NCBI GenBank assembly: GCA_031422195.1
Contig: JANOPZ010000002.1
Span: forward strand, 1-36,016
DNA length: 36,016 nucleotides
Source: JALOTE01 sp031422195
GTDB lineage: Bacteria; Pseudomonadota; Alphaproteobacteria; Rhizobiales; Rhizobiaceae
Direction: 5' to 3'
Both the position numbers and the translations under genes were made by a program. A model generated the notes under the pieces. The model made no database searches. It was not told the DNA's origin and saw nothing but the letters and a program-made list of their open reading frames with translations. Positions 31,774 through 36,016 of the stretch are shown piece by piece. Numbering within the stretch: the first letter of the stretch is position 1; every line of letters starts with the position of its first letter.

Positions 31774-32673
31774 ATGGAACTCTGGATTCCGATTACCATT
31801 GTTGCTGCGTTTTTGCAGAATATTCGCTCTACTGTCCAACGGCAATTGAAAGGCAGGCTTGGTGCAGCTGGCGCTACAATTGTGCGCTTTCTTTACGGCA
31901 TACCGGTTGCTACCGCGATTGTGTTGGCTTTGCATTTTGGCTTTGGGCACAGCCTGCCAGAGCCAAATGCTCAATTTGTGTTTTGGGTTATTGTCGGGGG
32001 TCTGGCGCAGGTTTCAGCGCAAGTATTTCTGATTTTGGCGTTTAATTATCGCAACTTTACAGTTGCCACCGCTTATTCCCGTACTGAGCCGGTGCATGCA
32101 GCACTGATCGGGTTCATTGTGCTCGGCGAAAAGCCAGCTGCAAGCGATTTCATCGCCATCCTGTTAGCGGTCATCGGCGTCGCTTTGATTGCCGTTGCGC
32201 GTGAAACTTTGAATTTGGCCTCGCTTGGAAAAGCCATTTTTACACGCGGCGCGCTTTATGGTTTGGCTTCGGGCGCGATATTTGGGCTTGCAGCCGTGTC
32301 GTATCGCACAGCGTCACTTGCAATTTCCGGCCCCGGCTTTTTGATGCAAGCCTCAGTTACATTGTTTTGGGCGGTGTTGTTTCAATCGGCGATTTTGCTG
32401 GTGTTTATGGCGCTAAAGCAGCGTCGTGAACTTAAGGCGGTTTTTGTGCATTGGCGGCTGGGCCTGCTCGTTGGCTGCGTTGGCGCATCAGCTTCGTTTT
32501 TGTGGTTTGCTGCAATGACATTACAGCAGGCCTCTATTGTAAAAGCGCTCGCTCAAGTTGAAATGATTTTCGCCTATGCGGCAACTATTTTCATTTTCCG
32601 CGAAAACGTGAACAGCCGCGAGGTCATCGGCTGTCTTTTGATCATTGCCGGAATCATTGTGCTGCTTTACTGA
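31774..32673 (+). CDS. DMT-superfamily (EamA) transporter
   Basis: The 299-residue protein has about ten membrane helices arranged as two EamA repeats. The first ends at the EPVHAALIGFIVLGEKP segment (about 107-123). The second includes KALAQVEMIFAYAATIFIFRENVNSREVIG near the C-terminus. Members export amino acids, sugars or drugs, and the substrate cannot be predicted. It is divergent from the HAD nucleotidase, and an MFS transporter follows 38 bases after its stop. Confidence 0.92.
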   Translation: MELWIPITIVAAFLQNIRSTVQRQLKGRLGAAGATIVRFLYGIPVATAIVLALHFGFGHSLPEPNAQFVFWVIVGGLAQVSAQVFLILAFNYRNFTVATAYSRTEPVHAALIGFIVLGEKPAASDFIAILLAVIGVALIAVARETLNLASLGKAIFTRGALYGLASGAIFGLAAVSYRTASLAISGPGFLMQASVTLFWAVLFQSAILLVFMALKQRRELKAVFVHWRLGLLVGCVGASASFLWFAAMTLQQASIVKALAQVEMIFAYAATIFIFRENVNSREVIGCLLIIAGIIVLLY

Positions 32674-32711
32674 CGGGCTTGCGCATATCCTTGCCTTGAA
32701 AGCATTAAAAA

Positions 32712-34178
32712 ATGGCCGAATTTGCAGCAGCTCCAACAGGGGCGGCACCAACGATGTCCGCCAGCTACCCAGCAAACCGCAAATCTGCGATGGCAATTTT
32801 GCTGATGGCGAGCTTTATGAATTTGATTGACGTGACCGTGGTCAATGGCGCTCTGCCAAGTATGGCATCCACTTTGGGTGCCACCTCCAGCCAATTGCAA
32901 TGGGTGATTGCGGCTTACACTTTGGCGTTTTCGCTTGGGCTTTTGCCTTTCGGTAGGCTCGGCGATACATTTGGCCGCCGCCGCCTGTTTTTGCTGGGCG
33001 TGGGTGCTTTTACAATGGCCTCACTCTTGTGCGGATTGGCTCCTTCCATCGAATGGTTGATCTTCGCCCGTGTGCTTCAAGGGCTTGCAGGCGCAATGAT
33101 GACGCCCCAAACATTGGCCATTGCGCAAGTGATTTTCCCGCCCGAAGAGCGCGCCGGTATTTTCGCATTATTCGGCTTTGCGTCGGGTTTGGCAGCTGTA
33201 ACCGGGCCTCTGCTTGGCGGGTTTCTCATCCATTTAGATATAGTCGGCCTTACATGGCGGCCGATTTTCTTGATCAATATCCCTGTTGGGATTTTGGCAA
33301 TTTTTCTCGGGCTGCGGTTCATTCCCAAAGTGGTAGGGCAGCGCAGTCTTGGGGTTGATTATGTCGGCATCATGATTGCCGCACTTGCCTTGCTTTTGCT
33401 AACCTACCCGATGATCGAAGGGCGCGGGTACGGCTGGCCGACGTGGACATTCGCAATGATGGCAGCTTCCATTCCGCTGTTTTACGTTTTCGTTAAGTGG
33501 CAGCAGCGCCAAGCTGCCAATGGGGCACCCGAAGTGCTGCCGGCTTCGCTTCTCGCAAATCGCGCTTTTATTACAAACGCGCTGGTCTCGTCCTTGTTCT
33601 TTTCAGTCATACCGGGCTTCTTTTTTGCCTTCACGTTTTATTTTCAGGAAGGGTATGGTTTTGCGCCTTACCAATCCGGCATAGCCTCACTGCCATTCTC
33701 ATTCGGTGTTTTGTTTGCTTCTGCCTATTCAAGCAGGCTTGGGACGCGCGGACAATCCCAGCGCTTGTTTGGCGGTGCCGTGTTGCTTGCAAGCGCGTTT
33801 CTAGCGATGAATTTCTTATCCAGTCCGGATAATCCGCCAACCATTTTGCGCTATGCAGTTCCATTGTTGGCAGGCGGCATTGGTCTTGGCCTTGCTGTTT
33901 CTCCGATGTTCCAACGCGCGCTTGGCAGTGTTGTCGGGCGTGATGCAGGCGCTGCGTCGGGTGGATTGCAAGCCATTCAGCAAGCAGGTGGCGCTTTGGG
34001 TGTAGCAATAACCGGAGAATTATTTTTTGCACAGTTGGCCAACACTGGCGGGGCAACACCGGATGGTGCAGCCTATTCTGCTGCATTTCATCTTTCCCTT
34101 TGGTACGGGATCATCGCATTTGTCATTGTGGCGTTGTCAGCAGTTTTTGGGCCGAAGGCAGAACCCAAAACGGCTTAA
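32712..34178 (+). CDS. MFS transporter, DHA2 (14-helix) drug exporter family
   Basis: The 488-residue protein has about 14 membrane helices. Motif A appears as GRLGDTFGRRR at about 81-91. The first helix has the DHA2-type DVTVVNGALPSM signature at about 40-51, and motif C-like glycines occur in the fifth helix (VTGPLLGGFLI). These features indicate a proton-driven drug or metabolite exporter. The N-terminal 20 residues are Ala-rich and soluble; an internal ATG (residue 15) could be the true start. The stop shares a TTAA with the convergent argB stop. Confidence 0.93.
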   Translation: MAEFAAAPTGAAPTMSASYPANRKSAMAILLMASFMNLIDVTVVNGALPSMASTLGATSSQLQWVIAAYTLAFSLGLLPFGRLGDTFGRRRLFLLGVGAFTMASLLCGLAPSIEWLIFARVLQGLAGAMMTPQTLAIAQVIFPPEERAGIFALFGFASGLAAVTGPLLGGFLIHLDIVGLTWRPIFLINIPVGILAIFLGLRFIPKVVGQRSLGVDYVGIMIAALALLLLTYPMIEGRGYGWPTWTFAMMAASIPLFYVFVKWQQRQAANGAPEVLPASLLANRAFITNALVSSLFFSVIPGFFFAFTFYFQEGYGFAPYQSGIASLPFSFGVLFASAYSSRLGTRGQSQRLFGGAVLLASAFLAMNFLSSPDNPPTILRYAVPLLAGGIGLGLAVSPMFQRALGSVVGRDAGAASGGLQAIQQAGGALGVAITGELFFAQLANTGGATPDGAAYSAAFHLSLWYGIIAFVIVALSAVFGPKAEPKTA

Positions 34179-35086
34179 GGTACAATCAATGTGCCCGCGC
34201 CATGATTGGTCATCAATTCCAGTAGTACAGCGTGGCGCACTTTGCCGTTTACGATAACCACGGCTTTAACGCCGCGGTTCAGTGCTTCAATACAGGTCTC
34301 AACCTTTGGAATCATACCACCTGAAATGGTGCCATCGGCAATTAAAGCGCGCGCCTCAGACACAGTCAGTTCAGGAATAAGGTTTTTGTTTTTATCGAGC
34401 ACACCCGGCACATCTGTGAGGAACAACAGGCGTTCAGCAGATAAAGCACCCGCAATAGCACCCGCGAATGTGTCGGCATTGATGTTATAAGTATGGCCAT
34501 CCCGGCCCGGCGCAACAGGGGCAAGCACAGGGATCATTTCTGAGCGCGCCAGCAAATCCAAGAGCGTGCGGTCCACCTCAACGGGCTCACCAACAAAGCC
34601 AAGGTCAATCACCCGTTCAATATTGCTATCCGGATCACGCATGGTTTTCTTGGCTTTTTCAGCATAAACAAGATTGCCGTCTTTGCCGCAAAGGCCAATG
34701 GCCCATTCACCTTCGCGATTGATCATCTCAACGATTTGCTTGTTGATAGAACCGCAGAGAACCATCTCGACAATTTCCACTGTGGCAGCATCTGTCACAC
34801 GGAGCCCGCCTTCAAAGGTGGATTTAATCCCCATCTTTTCGAGCATTGCGCCGATTTGTGGCCCGCCGCCATGCACCACAATGGGGTTGATGCCAGATTG
34901 TTTGAGCATGGCAATATCTTGTGCAAAGGCTTTGCCAAAAGCTGCATCGCCCATCGCGTGCCCCCCATATTTCACGACGATGGTTTTGTTCTCGTAACGC
35001 TGCATATACGGCAATGCTTGCGCAATGACGCGGGCCTGCGTTGCGGGATCAAGGTTATCGATGGGGTCGATCGCATTGGCGGTCAT
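34175..35086 (-). CDS. argB: acetylglutamate kinase
   Basis: ArgB phosphorylates N-acetylglutamate, the second step of arginine synthesis. The 303-residue product from the ATG at 35086 has the catalytic lysine in IVVKYGGHAMGD at about residue 40, VHGGGPQIGAML near 75, and INADTFAGAIAGAL. The C-terminal MIPKVETCIEALNRGVKAVVIVNG segment is also present. A TTG at 35095 would add three residues. The long N-terminal helix suggests the arginine-sensitive hexameric form, which is inference. Its stop overlaps the convergent MFS gene by 4 bases. Confidence 0.96.
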   Translation of the reverse strand: MTANAIDPIDNLDPATQARVIAQALPYMQRYENKTIVVKYGGHAMGDAAFGKAFAQDIAMLKQSGINPIVVHGGGPQIGAMLEKMGIKSTFEGGLRVTDAATVEIVEMVLCGSINKQIVEMINREGEWAIGLCGKDGNLVYAEKAKKTMRDPDSNIERVIDLGFVGEPVEVDRTLLDLLARSEMIPVLAPVAPGRDGHTYNINADTFAGAIAGALSAERLLFLTDVPGVLDKNKNLIPELTVSEARALIADGTISGGMIPKVETCIEALNRGVKAVVIVNGKVRHAVLLELMTNHGAGTLIVP

Positions 35087-35217
35087 GAGGTGCAACTTCG
35101 GCGTGAATCACATGATTGAAGAATTAGCGCTGAACCGCCTTTGCTGCAACAAAGCGGTAGTGGGTCAGTTTGAAATTCAGTCTTTGAATCGCTCAAACGT
35201 TCTGGCATTATACAGGT

Positions 35218-35442
35218 ATGAGCAAAACACCCAAACGACCGCGCGACACTAACCAATTGGCAAAATACATTGTTGAATTGGCAACAACTGAATTGCCGCA
35301 AAAGCTTGAATCGCAAAAAGCGGCGTCAGGGCGACTCGGCGGGCTAATTGGGGGCAAGGCGAGATCTGAATCTCTTGATGCAGAATCAAGAAGCGAAATT
35401 GCGCGCCATGCTGCGACCATTCGATGGAAAAAGGCTAACTGA
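35218..35442 (+). CDS. small basic hypothetical protein
   Basis: The 74-residue product starts MSKTPKRPRDTNQLAKYIVELA and ends in SEIARHAATIRWKKAN, with a central Gly-rich GRLGGLIGGKARSESLD segment. Short proteins with this pattern (PKRPRD-QLAK-IVD-AT, GG-KGGKARAES, and a final arginine-tryptophan) are widespread in bacteria and are sometimes labelled histone-like or RNA-binding without proof. No toxin or antitoxin role is established. It converges on an ImmA/IrrE-like gene with an 8-base overlap, which could make the two a functional pair. Confidence 0.7.
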   Translation: MSKTPKRPRDTNQLAKYIVELATTELPQKLESQKAASGRLGGLIGGKARSESLDAESRSEIARHAATIRWKKAN

Positions 35443-36016
35443 CCAGCCGCAATCCCCTCCGGACGCTTGGAATACCATACATTGATCGTATATCATCTTC
35501 TGGAAGGCCAAGAATATTGCTCATTTCATCAAAGCTGTATCCAAGTTCATCTACATGAGCGCGAACAAGATACCCTGCAAGAGAAGGCACTTCAATTTGA
35601 ATGTTTAGCTCAGATGGCTCCCCATTCGCCTTGTATCGCGCGGCGCTATACTGACGCCAAAGTGTTTGGCTTTGGCCCGGGCCAATTGCCCCAATATCCC
35701 CCGCTGAGTATATCAGCGCTGCGATTGAAACCCGCCACTCTGGCTTCAATCGGGCAAGAAGCTTCATGTCAACTTTGCGGCCGGCGAAACTACGCCTGAT
35801 GTCATTCGATGGAATCAGAAATTCGCCGGCAAACTCATTCGCTTGTTTTTCCATGTCTGGTGAAGGCACTGGGTGCATAACGAGGTGCGCCAATTCATGC
35901 GCAAGTGTAAACCTCATTCGGTCAGCAGGCATTTGCGAGTTCAAGACAATGAGTGGTGGAAGGCCCGCAAGACGGAGCGTGAGACCGTCAACGTCCACAT
36001 TTTTCTCAAGGTCAGC
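35435..36016 (-). CDS. ImmA/IrrE-family metallopeptidase, 5' end outside window
   Basis: The visible 193 residues contain the zinc-peptidase motif HELAH in RFTLAHELAHLVMHP and the following EKQANEFAGEFLIPSN, which supplies the third ligand. This is the ImmA/IrrE (peptidase M78) family, whose members cleave repressor proteins. The frame stays open to the last base, so the start lies beyond 36016. Related proteins often carry an N-terminal HTH domain, which would fall outside the window. The C-terminal 80 residues (from about SAARYKANGEPS) look like an additional small domain. Confidence 0.85.
   Translation of the reverse strand, partial: ADLEKNVDVDGLTLRLAGLPPLIVLNSQMPADRMRFTLAHELAHLVMHPVPSPDMEKQANEFAGEFLIPSNDIRRSFAGRKVDMKLLARLKPEWRVSIAALIYSAGDIGAIGPGQSQTLWRQYSAARYKANGEPSELNIQIEVPSLAGYLVRAHVDELGYSFDEMSNILGLPEDDIRSMYGIPSVRRGLRLVS

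Overview
The window looks like chromosomal DNA of an alphaproteobacterium, most likely Hyphomicrobiales (rhizobia-like). The basis is family recognition and gene order: an sppA-ihfB-lapA run, an lptC-lptA-lptB-rpoN-hpf-ptsN run, an OlsB-type ornithine lipid acyltransferase, an ExoD-family protein, a GyrB of the long Gram-negative type and a rhizobial-style urease cluster. No database search was possible. No rRNA, complete tRNA, CRISPR array, insertion sequence or prophage gene was seen.

Region 1 (1-7931, + strand) is a urease locus with many added genes. The order is ureB, an LprI-like secreted protein, a PlsC-like acyltransferase, ureC, an Abi_C-domain protein, a repeat-rich gap, DUF29, a BrnA-like small protein, ureE, DUF6434, ureF, a DUF3995-like membrane protein and ureG. 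Most junctions outside the gap are ATGA/GTGA-type overlaps, so translation is probably coupled. The gamma subunit gene ureA and the accessory gene ureD are not in the window. Either they lie upstream of position 1 or they are elsewhere. The 385-base gap at 4471-4855 holds at least four different palindromes and may divide the transcript.

Region 2 (7928-12549, - strand) holds an aldo/keto reductase, gyrB and a nucleoside hydrolase. A small heat shock gene follows on + (12662-13084), behind a good RpoH-type promoter candidate. The - strand from 18120 down to 13085 encodes lipopolysaccharide transport (lptC, lptA, lptB), sigma-54 (rpoN), the long ribosome hibernation factor (hpf) and the nitrogen phosphotransferase protein PtsN.

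Region 3 (18277-30056, mainly +) carries sppA, ihfB, lapA, two RNA methyltransferases, lspA, a soluble hybrid histidine kinase, olsB, a MATE exporter, mutS and an ExoD-family gene. An unlisted 30-residue membrane peptide is encoded on the - strand at 19988-20080.

Region 4 (30072-36016) holds a lipid kinase (-), a HAD pyrimidine nucleotidase (-), DMT and MFS transporters (+), argB (-), a small hypothetical protein (+) and an ImmA/IrrE-type metallopeptidase cut off by the window end (-).

The most unusual material is the accessory cargo inside the urease cluster, above all an abortive-infection-type gene seven bases after ureC and a DUF29/BrnA-like pair directly coupled to ureE.
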